Shown: positions 8,320 through 16,487 of the stretch, piece by piece
How the letters are laid out: each line of letters begins with the position of its first letter
Numbering within the stretch: position 1 is the stretch's first letter
From: Clostridiales bacterium
GTDB taxonomy: Bacteria > Bacillota > Clostridia > Oscillospirales > Oscillospiraceae
Length of the DNA stretch: 52,703 nucleotides
Direction of reading: 5' to 3'
Assembly: GCA_029268065.1 (NCBI GenBank)
Contig: JAJUHC010000018.1
Span: 1 to 52,703, forward strand
Program-made: the position numbers and the translations under genes
The notes under the pieces: model-generated
What the model was told of the DNA's origin: nothing
Databases searched by the model: none
The model's input: the letters and a program-made list of their open reading frames with translations, nothing else

Positions 8320-9843
8320 ATGGACTACTTTTTGGGGATAGATATCGGAACGTCGGGCACAAAAACGCTTCTTGTCGATAAGCGCGGAACCGTGATAGTT
8401 TCGGCTGCCGCCGAGTATCCTCTTTACCAGCCGAATAACGGCTGGGCCGAGCAGGACCCGGAGGACTGGTGGAGAGCTGTAAAATCCACCTGCGCTCAGG
8501 TGATAAAGAAGGGCGGCATCAGCGGTTCTTCCATAAAAGGCGTGGGACTTTCGGGACAGATGCACGGGCTTGTCATGCTTGACGGGCAAAACAATGTCAT
8601 ACGTCCGTCCATACTCTGGTGCGACCAGCGCACGTCGGAAGAGTGCGTCGAGCTGGAGAGCCTGGTGGGCAGGGATAGGCTCCTCGAAATCACCGCGAAT
8701 CCGGCGCTCACGGGCTTTACGGCGTCGAAGCTTCTTTGGGTCCGAAAGCATGAAAGGGAAAACTACGAGCGCTGCAGGCATATACTTCTGCCCAAGGATT
8801 TCATAAGATTCAAGCTGACCGGAGAATACGCCACGGACGCCTCGGACGCTTCGGGAATGCAGCTTCTGGATATAAGGAACCGATGCTGGTCCGAGGAGGT
8901 GCTCGATAGGCTTTCAATAGACGGAGGCCTTCTCGCAAGGGTCTGGGAATCGCCCGATATAACCGGGCGAATAACGGGCGCGGCAAGCCTGGTAACCGGC
9001 ATACCGGCGGGAACGCCGGTGGTCGCAGGCGCCGGCGACAACGCGGCGTCCGCGGTGGGCACGGGCATAGTAAAGGACGGCAGGGCTTTTGTGACGATAG
9101 GGACCTCCGGAGTGCTCTTTGCCCATACGAGCCGGATGAAGACCGACCCGCTCGGAAGGGTCCACACCTTCTGCTGCGCCGTTCCGGGTGCATGGCACGT
9201 TATGGGAGTAACGCAGGCGGCTGGTCTTTCTCTCCAGTGGCTGAGGAACGAAGCGTGCTACCCCGAGGTTATAGAAGCTAAAAATTCAGGCGAAGACCCC
9301 TATGTAATAATGGATGAGCAGGCGGAAAAGGTGCCCGTCGGCTCCGACAGGCTCATATATCTGCCCTATCTCATGGGTGAGCGCACGCCGCATCTTGATC
9401 CTGACTGCAGGGGCGTATTTTTCGGTCTCTCCGCGAAGCATAAGCGCGCAAATCTGATACGCGCGGTTATGGAGGGCGTCGCCTTTTCTCTGAAGGACAG
9501 CCAGACGGTGTTTGAAGGCATGGGAATACGGCTTGACGAGATAGCGGTGTGCGGGGGCGGAGCCAAAAGCCGGCTCTGGAGCCGCATACTCTGCGACGTT
9601 TACGGGACTCCGCTCTATACCGTGACAAAGACGGACGGGGCGGCTTTCGGCGCCGCCATCCTGGCGGGGGTGGGTGCGGGAGCGTACAAAAGCGTCGAGG
9701 CGGCCTGCGGGGAAATAATAGCGAGGGACCGGTCTTTTGAACCAATCAGGGAGAATAACGTCAGGTATCAGGCGTATTACGGGCTCTACCGCGAGCTTTA
9801 CACGGACTTGAAGGACAGCTTCAAAAGACTGGGGGAATTGTGA
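8320..9843 (+). CDS. xylB: Xylulokinase
   Basis: The 507-residue FGGY-family kinase phosphorylates D-xylulose to xylulose 5-phosphate for the pentose phosphate pathway. It has the N-terminal phosphate loop GIDIGTSGTKTLLVDKRG, GWAEQDPEDWW, the xylulokinase-typical GLSGQMHGLVMLD with SILWCDQRT, and the C-terminal FGGY region ICGGGAKS-like (AVCGGGAKSRLW) followed by DGAAFGAAILAGVG. It starts 9 bases after xylA, and galM starts 1 base after its stop, so the three are translated from one message. Confidence 0.95.
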   Translation: MDYFLGIDIGTSGTKTLLVDKRGTVIVSAAAEYPLYQPNNGWAEQDPEDWWRAVKSTCAQVIKKGGISGSSIKGVGLSGQMHGLVMLDGQNNVIRPSILWCDQRTSEECVELESLVGRDRLLEITANPALTGFTASKLLWVRKHERENYERCRHILLPKDFIRFKLTGEYATDASDASGMQLLDIRNRCWSEEVLDRLSIDGGLLARVWESPDITGRITGAASLVTGIPAGTPVVAGAGDNAASAVGTGIVKDGRAFVTIGTSGVLFAHTSRMKTDPLGRVHTFCCAVPGAWHVMGVTQAAGLSLQWLRNEACYPEVIEAKNSGEDPYVIMDEQAEKVPVGSDRLIYLPYLMGERTPHLDPDCRGVFFGLSAKHKRANLIRAVMEGVAFSLKDSQTVFEGMGIRLDEIAVCGGGAKSRLWSRILCDVYGTPLYTVTKTDGAAFGAAILAGVGAGAYKSVEAACGEIIARDRSFEPIRENNVRYQAYYGLYRELYTDLKDSFKRLGEL

Positions 9844-9844
9844 T

Positions 9845-10837
9845 ATGAGCGTCAAGGCGGAAAGATGGAGCTCGCTGCCCGACGGGGAAACCGTTTACAT
9901 GTTCGAGCTCGTTAACAAGCAGGGGATCACGGTAAAAATCATCAACTACGGGGGAATCATCACGTCGATCCTTACGCCAGACAAAAACGGCGTTTTTGAC
10001 GACATAGTGCTGGGCTACGACAATATCGAGGGATACATCAGGGACGACGCATTTTTGGGAGCCATGATAGGACGTTACGCCAACAGGATAAAGGGCTCTG
10101 AATTCCGTCTTGACGGCAAGAGGTTTAGGCTCACAAAAAACGAGGGCGAAAATCACCTTCACGGAGGCGGTGTATTCAACAAGAGCCTGTGGGGCTGGAC
10201 CATTTCGGGAGACGAACTGGTGTTGCATTTAAAAAGCCCCGACGGCGAGGAGGGATATCCGGGAAGCCTGGAGGTGAAGGCCTCGGTATCGCTTGACGAC
10301 CAGGATTGTCTGACCATAGACTTTATGGCTATTTCAGACAGGGACACGGTCGTAAGCCTTACAAACCACGCGTACTTCAACCTCGCGTGCGTGGGAGACG
10401 TGCTGAAGCATGAGGTTCGGATAAACGCGGACTGTTACACCCCGGTGGACGGGGAACTGATACCGGCGGGGGAGCTGAGGCCGGTCGCGGGTACGGATTT
10501 TGACTTCAGAAGCCCGAGGTACATCGAAAACAGCTATTACGACCACAATTTTGCGCTCGGGGAAAAGAACGGTCCCGACGCCGAGGTGTATGAGCCTGAG
10601 AGCGGAAGGCTGCTCCGCCTCTTCACCAATATGCCGGGGCTCCAGTTTTACTGCGGCGGCGCACTTGGAAGAAGAAACGGAAAGTACGGCGAGGTTTACG
10701 GGAAAAACAGCGGCTTTTGCCTTGAACCGCAATACTTTCCCAATACGCCGAACGAGCCCTCCTTCCCCTCCTGCGTTTTGAGGGCGGGAGAGGTTTATAA
10801 CCATAAGATCGTTTATGAATTCAAAACAGTAAGGTGA
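9845..10837 (+). CDS. galM: Aldose 1-epimerase (mutarotase)
   Basis: The 330-residue enzyme interconverts the alpha and beta anomers of aldoses, here presumably xylose, before isomerisation. Family motifs are NYGGIITSIL near the N-terminus, IGRYANRIKGSEFRLDG, ENHLHGG, the catalytic His in LTNHAYFNLAC and the catalytic Glu in FCLEPQYFPNTPNEP. It begins 1 base after xylB stops, and a strong hairpin terminator follows the stop, which closes the operon. Confidence 0.94.
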   Translation: MSVKAERWSSLPDGETVYMFELVNKQGITVKIINYGGIITSILTPDKNGVFDDIVLGYDNIEGYIRDDAFLGAMIGRYANRIKGSEFRLDGKRFRLTKNEGENHLHGGGVFNKSLWGWTISGDELVLHLKSPDGEEGYPGSLEVKASVSLDDQDCLTIDFMAISDRDTVVSLTNHAYFNLACVGDVLKHEVRINADCYTPVDGELIPAGELRPVAGTDFDFRSPRYIENSYYDHNFALGEKNGPDAEVYEPESGRLLRLFTNMPGLQFYCGGALGRRNGKYGEVYGKNSGFCLEPQYFPNTPNEPSFPSCVLRAGEVYNHKIVYEFKTVR

Positions 10838-10848
10838 AATAATTCGGG

Positions 10849-10886
10849 CAGAAATCCCGCCGCTCATCGCAGTGGCGGGATTTCTG
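10849..10886 (+). terminator. Terminator of the xylAB-galM operon
   Basis: A perfect 16-bp stem (CAGAAATCCCGCCGCT with its complement) has a 6-base loop and starts 11 bases after the galM stop. ACTGCCTTTATAAT follows. Confidence 0.85.
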
Positions 10887-10929
10887 ACTGCCTTTATAAT
10901 AAATTTACATAAATAGTTCAATAAATAAT

Positions 10930-10958
10930 TTGACTTCATGCAACATATTTACTATAAT
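10930..10958 (+). promoter_or_regulatory. Promoter of the second URO-D-fold gene
   Basis: TTGACT (10930-10935) and TATAAT (10953-10958) are separated by 17 bases. Transcription from here would give a leader of about 235 nt before the ATG at 11201. Confidence 0.75.
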
Positions 10959-10964
10959 TTTACT

Positions 10965-11200
10965 AGACTGAAAGTTCACTGCCTTCTTGGCCGATATTCC
11001 GCCGCAGTATTTGCGGTCTTGTTAAAACGCTTTTGCAGCACCCACAAAAGAGGAACATGCGCCCGCAGTGCCGGGATGCAAGTCTTATCGGCGCAAAATG
11101 CCGGAGAGAAAGGGATGAAACCGAAGGAAGGCGCCGAGGTGACCGGCTGTGCTGCTCGAGGCATGATTTTATAACAAAAATATTGTATGAGGTGATTTGA
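10965..11200 (+). promoter_or_regulatory. Long GC-rich leader with a possible 19-codon upstream ORF
   Basis: The leader contains several short GC stems (for example GCCG/CGGC around 11134-11148). A small ORF at 11115-11174 has a plausible ribosome site (GGAG at 11103-11106, 8 bases before ATG) and encodes MKPKEGAEVTGCAARGMIL, ending 26 bases before the main start. It could act in attenuation or translational coupling. I recognise no known riboswitch class. Confidence 0.35.
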
Positions 11201-12439
11201 ATGGCAAAAAGTCCGGCGGAAAAACTGGAGGAAAGAATCCAGATTATCAGCGAAGCCATAGCGCTCAAGGAACCTGCGCGCGTCCCCAACGGCATACGCG
11301 TCAACACCTTTCCCTACCATGCCTACGGAGTCACTATCAGGGAGGCGATGACGGAGTACCGGAAAGCGGTGGATTCCTACATAAGGTACCACAGGGAGTT
11401 TCAGCCGGATGTGGGCAGCGGCTTTGCGACCCAGTATTCGGCCAAGGTGCTGGAGCTTATGGGAGTCAAGGTGCTGCGCTGGGCCGGGAACGGGCTCGGC
11501 GACAACGCTCCCATGCAGTTCATAGAATACCCGACGATAGAGGACGGGGAGTACGACGAGTTTTTCTCGGATCCTGCGGGCTTCGCGATAAGGAAGTGGC
11601 TTCCGCGCGTGTGCAGCGTGTTCGAACCCTTCGCCGAGATCGATTACATGAAAATGATGACCGGCCTTTACAGGGGGCCCCAGATGGCGTTTACGTCGCC
11701 GCAAATGCTGGAAGCATATAAAAGGCTGCTCGCGGTTGCCGAAGAGCAGAATGTCTTCAACAGCTACGCCGCAAAGTGCGCCGCCACGCTTAGGGAGGAG
11801 GGCTTCCCGACGATAGTGGGCGGAAGCTCATCCACGGCTTTCGATATGCTTGCGGACGGTCTGAGGGGAACCTTCGGCATAATGTCCGACCTGATGGATT
11901 GTCCGGAAATTGTGGAGAAATGCTGCCGGATTTTTGTGGACTATCATATCCAGAATTCGATAGCTACATATAAGGCGAACGGAAACAGATACCAGTGGGT
12001 GATGCTTCACAAGGGCTTCGACAATTTTATCAGCGACGAGATGTACGCCAAATACTATTGGCCCTATCTGCGCCAGTGGATAATACGGCTGACGGAGGAG
12101 GGCATTGTCCCGGTGGTGTTCTGCGAGGGGCTTTACAACAAGCGCCTTAAGTATTTGTCGGAGGTTCCGGCGGGCAAGGTTGTGTATAATTTCGAGCATA
12201 TAGACATCAGGGAGGCAAAGCGCGTGCTGGGCGGGGTCGCATGCATATACGGCGGCTTCCCGCTTTATACCGTGACTCACGGCACCCCCGAAAAAATACG
12301 GGATCAGGTGAAGGAGTACATGGACGTCCTCGCTCCGGGCGGAGGCTATATTTTCGGACTGAGCGCCTCGATAGAGGATGCTCCCGTAAAAAATGTGGAG
12401 GCCCTGTTTGAGGCCGTGGAGCTTTACGGCTCAAATTAG
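11201..12439 (+). CDS. URO-D-fold protein, second paralog
   Basis: The 412-residue protein has the superfamily's C-terminal half clearly: PVVFCEGLYNKRLKYL, KVVYNFEHIDIREAKRVLGG, IYGGFPLYTVTHGTPEKI, then APGGGYIFGLSASIEDAPVKN, which matches the closing barrel strands of URO-D/MtaA proteins (AAPGGGYI...). It is longer at the N-terminus than the usual 340-370 residues. The ATG follows GAGGTGA. In anaerobes such proteins commonly handle methyl transfer from O- or N-methyl compounds. No corrinoid partner is nearby, so the role is inferred only at family level. Confidence 0.78.
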   Translation: MAKSPAEKLEERIQIISEAIALKEPARVPNGIRVNTFPYHAYGVTIREAMTEYRKAVDSYIRYHREFQPDVGSGFATQYSAKVLELMGVKVLRWAGNGLGDNAPMQFIEYPTIEDGEYDEFFSDPAGFAIRKWLPRVCSVFEPFAEIDYMKMMTGLYRGPQMAFTSPQMLEAYKRLLAVAEEQNVFNSYAAKCAATLREEGFPTIVGGSSSTAFDMLADGLRGTFGIMSDLMDCPEIVEKCCRIFVDYHIQNSIATYKANGNRYQWVMLHKGFDNFISDEMYAKYYWPYLRQWIIRLTEEGIVPVVFCEGLYNKRLKYLSEVPAGKVVYNFEHIDIREAKRVLGGVACIYGGFPLYTVTHGTPEKIRDQVKEYMDVLAPGGGYIFGLSASIEDAPVKNVEALFEAVELYGSN

Positions 12440-12456
12440 TTTCCTGCTCCTGAATA

Positions 12457-12499
12457 CAGCTATTCCGCCTGTGGGCGGTGCCCGCAGGCGGAATAGCTG
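12457..12499. terminator. Shared hairpin between convergent genes
   Basis: A perfect 15-bp outer stem (CAGCTATTCCGCCTG with its complement) extends into a GGGC/GCCC inner stem. It lies between the URO-D-fold gene (+) and the GPH transporter (-). Neither side has a strong T-tract. Confidence 0.6.
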
Positions 12500-12527
12500 T
12501 GGGGAGAGGAGGCGATGAGGGCGGCCG

Positions 12528-14021
12528 CTATTTCGTTCCCAGGCGCTCCGCGTTTTCCTTGCGGCATTTTTCAATATCGTTATCCTTCAGACCGTAGCCG
12601 ACGAAGATGAGCAGCGTGGCGACGATCATGCAGGCGAAAGGAATGACGGTGTTGTAAAGCCAGAGGGTTTGCTTCAAAGCGGCGGGAATTACAGCCCCCT
12701 TAACGGCAAGGGCCTTCGCGTTGAAGCCGCCGGCGTTGAGCACCCAGGTGCGAATCCAGGTATTGGCGAGGCTTCCCACGTTCATCGCAAGACCCCAGAT
12801 GGCCATGGTGAGCCCCACGTCGTTGGTTTTATACTTCCAGTTCGCCCAGTCCGAAGCGCCGACAAAGAGGGGCATGGACATGGTGTCGGAAACGCCGTTG
12901 AAGAAGAATGTCGCAAAGATGATGATCATCGAGGGCCAGGGACGGTCCGCCCTGTAAACAAAAAGCGCGGCGAGCATAAGGACGGCCTGTATGCCGATTG
13001 ATGCGGCGAAGGTGTATTTGACGTCCTTAAAGATTTTGCGCAGGAAAGGCGTTCCGAATGCTCCTATGATGGCGAGAAGGGTGCAGCCGGTCGAAAAGAC
13101 GGCAAACAGGCTGAAGTTTTCAAAATAGTATCTGAAGGTGTAGGAGCCGCCGGTCAGAAATGAGAAATAGTACAGCTTCGTCAGGCCGAAAGCGAAAAAG
13201 GCGCAGAGCATGTGCCGATTTGCAAATATGCCCTTGAGCGTATCCACAATAGTAGCGCCCTGCTTTTTGCCGGCGGCTTTTTCGACCGCGGCCTGCTTCA
13301 TGGCATCCTTTTCAACCTGGGAGTTTTTGATCCAAATGCCGTTGATGATATAAAGGATAATCGGAGGTATCCCGAATATTACCGCGACGACAGCCCAGGC
13401 CTTGGGCTCGTTCTTGTAGACGGACATGAAGTATACAAGGAGAAGCGGATAAATCATTCCCAGAACCGTTTTCATGCCGTCGCGCGCTATTTTCGCCCAC
13501 ATTGAAACGTTTGAACGGTCCTTGGGGGTCTTACAGACGCGGGCGTAGATCTGACGGTTTGCGTTAGCGCCGAGATTGTTGAATATCAGAACGACAACGT
13601 TGATGCAAAGGACTACGACGGCGAGCTTTGAAGCGTTAGGCGTCAAAAGCGGAAGCGCGAACATTATCAGGTACAAAATTCCGATGCCGGGCAGGCATAC
13701 GATTATATACGGCCAGTATTTTCCGTTCCTGAAATGAAAATGGTCGACAATGTAGGCGGAAAGCGGGGCCACGACATAGCTTGAAAGGTTTGAAATGGTT
13801 TGCAGTATTGCGGTCAGGGTCGCCGAAAACATGTAAACGTTGGTGAACAGCATGGATATGTACGAGGAAAAGTAGGATTTATAAAACCCTCCGGCAAGCT
13901 CGTTCCATGCGTAGATGTACAGCTCGCCGCGCCCGCTTTTGCCTTCGGGAGGGCTTGCCCCGGCGGCCGTTTTGGTGTTTTCGCTCAAGGTTGTATTCAT
14001 TCCTTTCATGTATATTGGCAT
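12528..14021 (-). CDS. GPH-type (MelB/XynB-like) sugar:cation symporter
   Basis: The protein of up to 497 residues has 12 hydrophobic segments and belongs to the glycoside-pentoside-hexuronide branch of MFS. Family marks are an N-terminal LYIYAWNELAGGFYKSYF, LSAYIVDHFHFRNGKYWPYI (the conserved D-x2-x-x-x-G-K-x-R/W loop) and a long central loop between helices 6 and 7 (VEKDAMKQAAVEKAAGKKQG). Its position facing the xylose operon suggests pentoside or xylose import, which is inference. The start is uncertain: in-frame ATGs lie at 14021, 14009 and 14000, and AAAGGA overlaps the last so closely that it does not decide. Confidence 0.83.
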   Translation of the reverse strand: MPIYMKGMNTTLSENTKTAAGASPPEGKSGRGELYIYAWNELAGGFYKSYFSSYISMLFTNVYMFSATLTAILQTISNLSSYVVAPLSAYIVDHFHFRNGKYWPYIIVCLPGIGILYLIMFALPLLTPNASKLAVVVLCINVVVLIFNNLGANANRQIYARVCKTPKDRSNVSMWAKIARDGMKTVLGMIYPLLLVYFMSVYKNEPKAWAVVAVIFGIPPIILYIINGIWIKNSQVEKDAMKQAAVEKAAGKKQGATIVDTLKGIFANRHMLCAFFAFGLTKLYYFSFLTGGSYTFRYYFENFSLFAVFSTGCTLLAIIGAFGTPFLRKIFKDVKYTFAASIGIQAVLMLAALFVYRADRPWPSMIIIFATFFFNGVSDTMSMPLFVGASDWANWKYKTNDVGLTMAIWGLAMNVGSLANTWIRTWVLNAGGFNAKALAVKGAVIPAALKQTLWLYNTVIPFACMIVATLLIFVGYGLKDNDIEKCRKENAERLGTK

Positions 14022-14307
14022 CCGAACAACAGTTTGCTTTTCCGAGTGCCGGCATGCCGGACGCCTCGGTTTGCCTGAGAACGTGTGTCTGCCGACCGAA
14101 ATATTCTCAACCGTTTTTTGCCGGACGCCTAAAGCATTATATTAAACAACCATCCGGTTTATTCGACAGCCGGAGGGATTTGTGAAAAAAGACGGAAGCG
14201 CGGCGCGTTATGGGACGGGCCGTTTCGGCGCCGGTCTTTTGAAATGTGCGTTTAAAAAATCCGAGAGGTTTTTTAATATATAACAGATTAAGAAAAGGAG
14301 AATCATC

Positions 14308-14979
14308 ATGTTTTACGAAACCGAAAAAGGCGACCACGGCCTTCCCCGAGCACCATTCAAATCCATAGCGGTGCCCCGCCCCATAGCGTGGCTCTCAACT
14401 CTGAGCCCGGACGGAAAGCCGAACCTGGCTCCGTACAGCCAGTTTACTAACCTGAACTTCAACCCCCCTTATATAATGATCTCCGTAAACGAGGGCGGGC
14501 ACAATCAGAGGAAGGATACGACCTTGAACATTGAAACCACCGGCGAGTTTGTGCACAACATGGTCACCTACGACCTGCGCAATCAGATGAACATTACCGC
14601 CGAGCCCTTCCCGTTCGGGGTCGATGAATTTGAAAAAGCGGGGCTGACCAAGGCGCCATCTGTGCTTGTCAAGCCCTTCAGGGTGGCGGAGTCGCCGATA
14701 CAGCTTGAGTGCAAGTACGTCCAGACGATACGCATACCCTCCACCGGAAATCAGGGTGCGGCGGATATAATCATCGGCAGGGTTGTCGGTATACATATCA
14801 AGGACGAATTCATAATGCCGGACGGCAAAATCGACATACTTAAAATTAAGCCCCTCGCCAGAATGGGGTACAGCGACTACACCTATGTAAGCGAGATATT
14901 TGAAATGAAGCTCACCAAGATGGCGGGTGACAGGCCGGATCTTGACGCTGGACTCGAAGGAGCGCTCCTGAAAAAGTAA
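14308..14979 (+). CDS. Flavin reductase family protein (FMN-binding split barrel)
   Basis: The 223-residue protein matches the flavoredoxin/flavin reductase-like group: SIAVPRPIAWLSTLSPDGKPNLAPYS is the classic FMN-binding strand-turn, followed by SQFTNLNFNPPYIMISVN, TTGEFVHNMVTYDLRNQMN and the closing PLARMGYSDYTYVSEIFEM. Such proteins reduce or carry FMN, often for partner electron transfer. The ATG follows AAAAGGAG. It is monocistronic, with a hairpin 8 bases after its stop and then a palindromic element. Confidence 0.9.
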   Translation: MFYETEKGDHGLPRAPFKSIAVPRPIAWLSTLSPDGKPNLAPYSQFTNLNFNPPYIMISVNEGGHNQRKDTTLNIETTGEFVHNMVTYDLRNQMNITAEPFPFGVDEFEKAGLTKAPSVLVKPFRVAESPIQLECKYVQTIRIPSTGNQGAADIIIGRVVGIHIKDEFIMPDGKIDILKIKPLARMGYSDYTYVSEIFEMKLTKMAGDRPDLDAGLEGALLKK

Positions 14980-14987
14980 GGCAAAAA

Positions 14988-15020
14988 CGCCCGATGCGGG
15001 CTTTAAGCCCGCATCGGGCG
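14988..15020. terminator. Terminator hairpin on the left side of element D
   Basis: A perfect 15-bp stem (CGCCCGATGCGGGCT with its complement) has loop TTA. It is preceded by GCAAAAA, giving a T-run on the minus strand. Element D starts at the next base. Confidence 0.7.
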
Positions 15021-15230
15021 GAGCGTGTCGAAAAAGTGTTTCGACACGCTTCCGGGGGCATTCGATACCACCGGTCGCGATTCCCAGGCGACCGGTCGCC
15101 CGGGAACCCTTATATTTTTTTACGGTCGGCACGCACATGCCGCCCCGTCCAGTCCGCGACGGGTCCCTGCGCGGAAAAAACGGTTTAATACTGTTATCGC
15201 ATTTTTGATCTTAGGTTCTTTGACAAGCTG
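15021..15230 (+). repeat. Palindromic element D, 210 bp, divergent subfamily
   Basis: It starts GAGCGTGTCGAAAAAG and forms the same first hairpin as copies A and B (AGCGTGTCGAAA with its complement), and ends TTCTTTGACAAGCTG, which matches the inverted end of the family (AGCTTGTCAAAGAA on the other strand). The core is different; it has its own perfect stem ACCGGTCGC/GCGACCGGT near 15073-15099. Both ends abut hairpins exactly, as in copies A to C, but the two flanking hairpins are not identical. No coding sequence is seen. Confidence 0.6.
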
Positions 15231-15270
15231 AGCGGGCCCCGATTATCCCTGACGGTAATCGGAGCCCGCT
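15231..15270. terminator. Hairpin on the right side of element D, near the capA-like gene end
   Basis: A 15-bp stem with one mismatch (starting AGCGGGCCCCGATTA) and a 10-base loop directly follows element D. It sits 38 bases beyond the minus-strand CapA stop. No T-tract is obvious. Confidence 0.55.
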
Positions 15271-15307
15271 GCCGTTTGCGCTTTGTCGTTCTGAAAGGAA
15301 AATATGG

Positions 15308-16432
15308 CTATATGATCCTGACTTCATTTCCCTCCACTTTATAGCATGGCGTGATTTTCTGGCTTATCGTGATCTCTTCCATATACTTCACCACCTCGCC
15401 GAACCTCGGGTCCCCGGCGGTCAGGATTTCAGGTTCGTTGCTGACGGCGTCAAGCTGCACAGGCAGAAAAGATACCGATTTGATCCTCTTATCGTCTATC
15501 ACGCACTTCAAAAGCATGGATTTATAGGAATCGACGGGCATCATCCGGTTCGTGTCCTTGCTGAAGTCCGGGTTCAAGGCCCTGATGTCGCCGTGGCGCG
15601 AATCGTTCCTCAGCCCCTGCTTGCCCTCAAAGAACTTGTCGGGACCCTCTATCGCGAAGTTCGCCATGCTGTATACTATGGCCTTCCCTTTGTACACCTC
15701 AACCGGTTTCAGAATGTGCGTGTGGTGCCCGAGGATTATGTCCGCCCCCTCGTCAATCGCAAAATGGGCCACATACTTCTGGTAATGCGCCAGTACGGCG
15801 GGCACGAAATGAATGCCCCAATGCATCGAGACAACGAGAACATCCACCTGCGGCCGCAGTCTGCGTATGTCCTCCAGCAGGTTCTCAAGGTCCTCGGGGT
15901 GAGGCCAGGTATACACAGTGACGGGTGTCCCCGGCTGGTCATGCTCGTTCGGCACGGCTGCGCTCAGCGCCCGCATGGGCGCGCAGCCCGGTCGGTCTTT
16001 GAGCGCCCAGTAGTCCTGCGGCAGGACCGAGCAGTAGCCGAGAAAACCTATCTTGGCGCCGTCCAGCTCGACTATCACGGGCTTTCTCGCCTCCTCCAGA
16101 TTTTCACCGACGCCGAGAGGCTTCATCCCGTTAGCCTTTATAAGGTCTATTGTCTGAAAAAACGCGTCCCTCCCCCAGTCCATACAGTGGTTCGTGGCGA
16201 ATGAGATTACGTCAAATCCCGCCCGGGCAATCGCGGCCGCGCCTTCCGGCTTGCAGCGCATCGGCATCCTGCTTTGCGGAGAGGGCGTGCCTATGTCCGT
16301 TATCATGGGCTCCAGCTGTCCGAAAACAAGGTCCCCCTGCTTTAAAACGTCGCGCACCTTGTCGAACATGCTGTCCTCATTCGGACGTTTCACGCCGAGG
16401 TCCCCCGTCGCGAAGAATATTTTTTCGCTCAT
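15308..16432 (-). CDS. CapA/PgsA-like metallophosphatase family protein
   Basis: The 374-residue protein has the metal-site motifs of the CapA branch of calcineurin-like phosphoesterases: FATGDLGV at the N-terminus, VFGQLEPMITD, FATNHCMDWGRDAFF, VVSMHWGIHF and ILGHHTHILKPVEVYKGK. Family members take part in poly-gamma-glutamate or other polymer metabolism, but many are uncharacterised. No signal peptide is seen. The ATG at 16432 has AGGAGG 9 bases upstream; the longer frame to 16468 lacks one. It lies 55 bases after the GRE activase, so it may be the last gene of that unit. Confidence 0.82.
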   Translation of the reverse strand: MSEKIFFATGDLGVKRPNEDSMFDKVRDVLKQGDLVFGQLEPMITDIGTPSPQSRMPMRCKPEGAAAIARAGFDVISFATNHCMDWGRDAFFQTIDLIKANGMKPLGVGENLEEARKPVIVELDGAKIGFLGYCSVLPQDYWALKDRPGCAPMRALSAAVPNEHDQPGTPVTVYTWPHPEDLENLLEDIRRLRPQVDVLVVSMHWGIHFVPAVLAHYQKYVAHFAIDEGADIILGHHTHILKPVEVYKGKAIVYSMANFAIEGPDKFFEGKQGLRNDSRHGDIRALNPDFSKDTNRMMPVDSYKSMLLKCVIDDKRIKSVSFLPVQLDAVSNEPEILTAGDPRFGEVVKYMEEITISQKITPCYKVEGNEVRII

Positions 16433-16487
16433 TTGATTTCCCTCCTGTAAATTATTAAGCGGCGCCAAATCGTGTATGCTTTCCCTG

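Noticed and set aside
11100..11150. Glycine- or lysine-riboswitch-like motifs (GGAGAG, ACCGAAGG, GCCGAGG) in the leader of the URO-D-fold gene
   Set aside because: The order and the pairing needed for either class are missing, and the gene has no link to those ligands.
10938..11174. 78-codon ORF beginning inside the promoter of the URO-D-fold gene
   Set aside because: Its ATG precedes the predicted transcription start. Only the last 19 codons have a ribosome site, and these are noted as a leader ORF.
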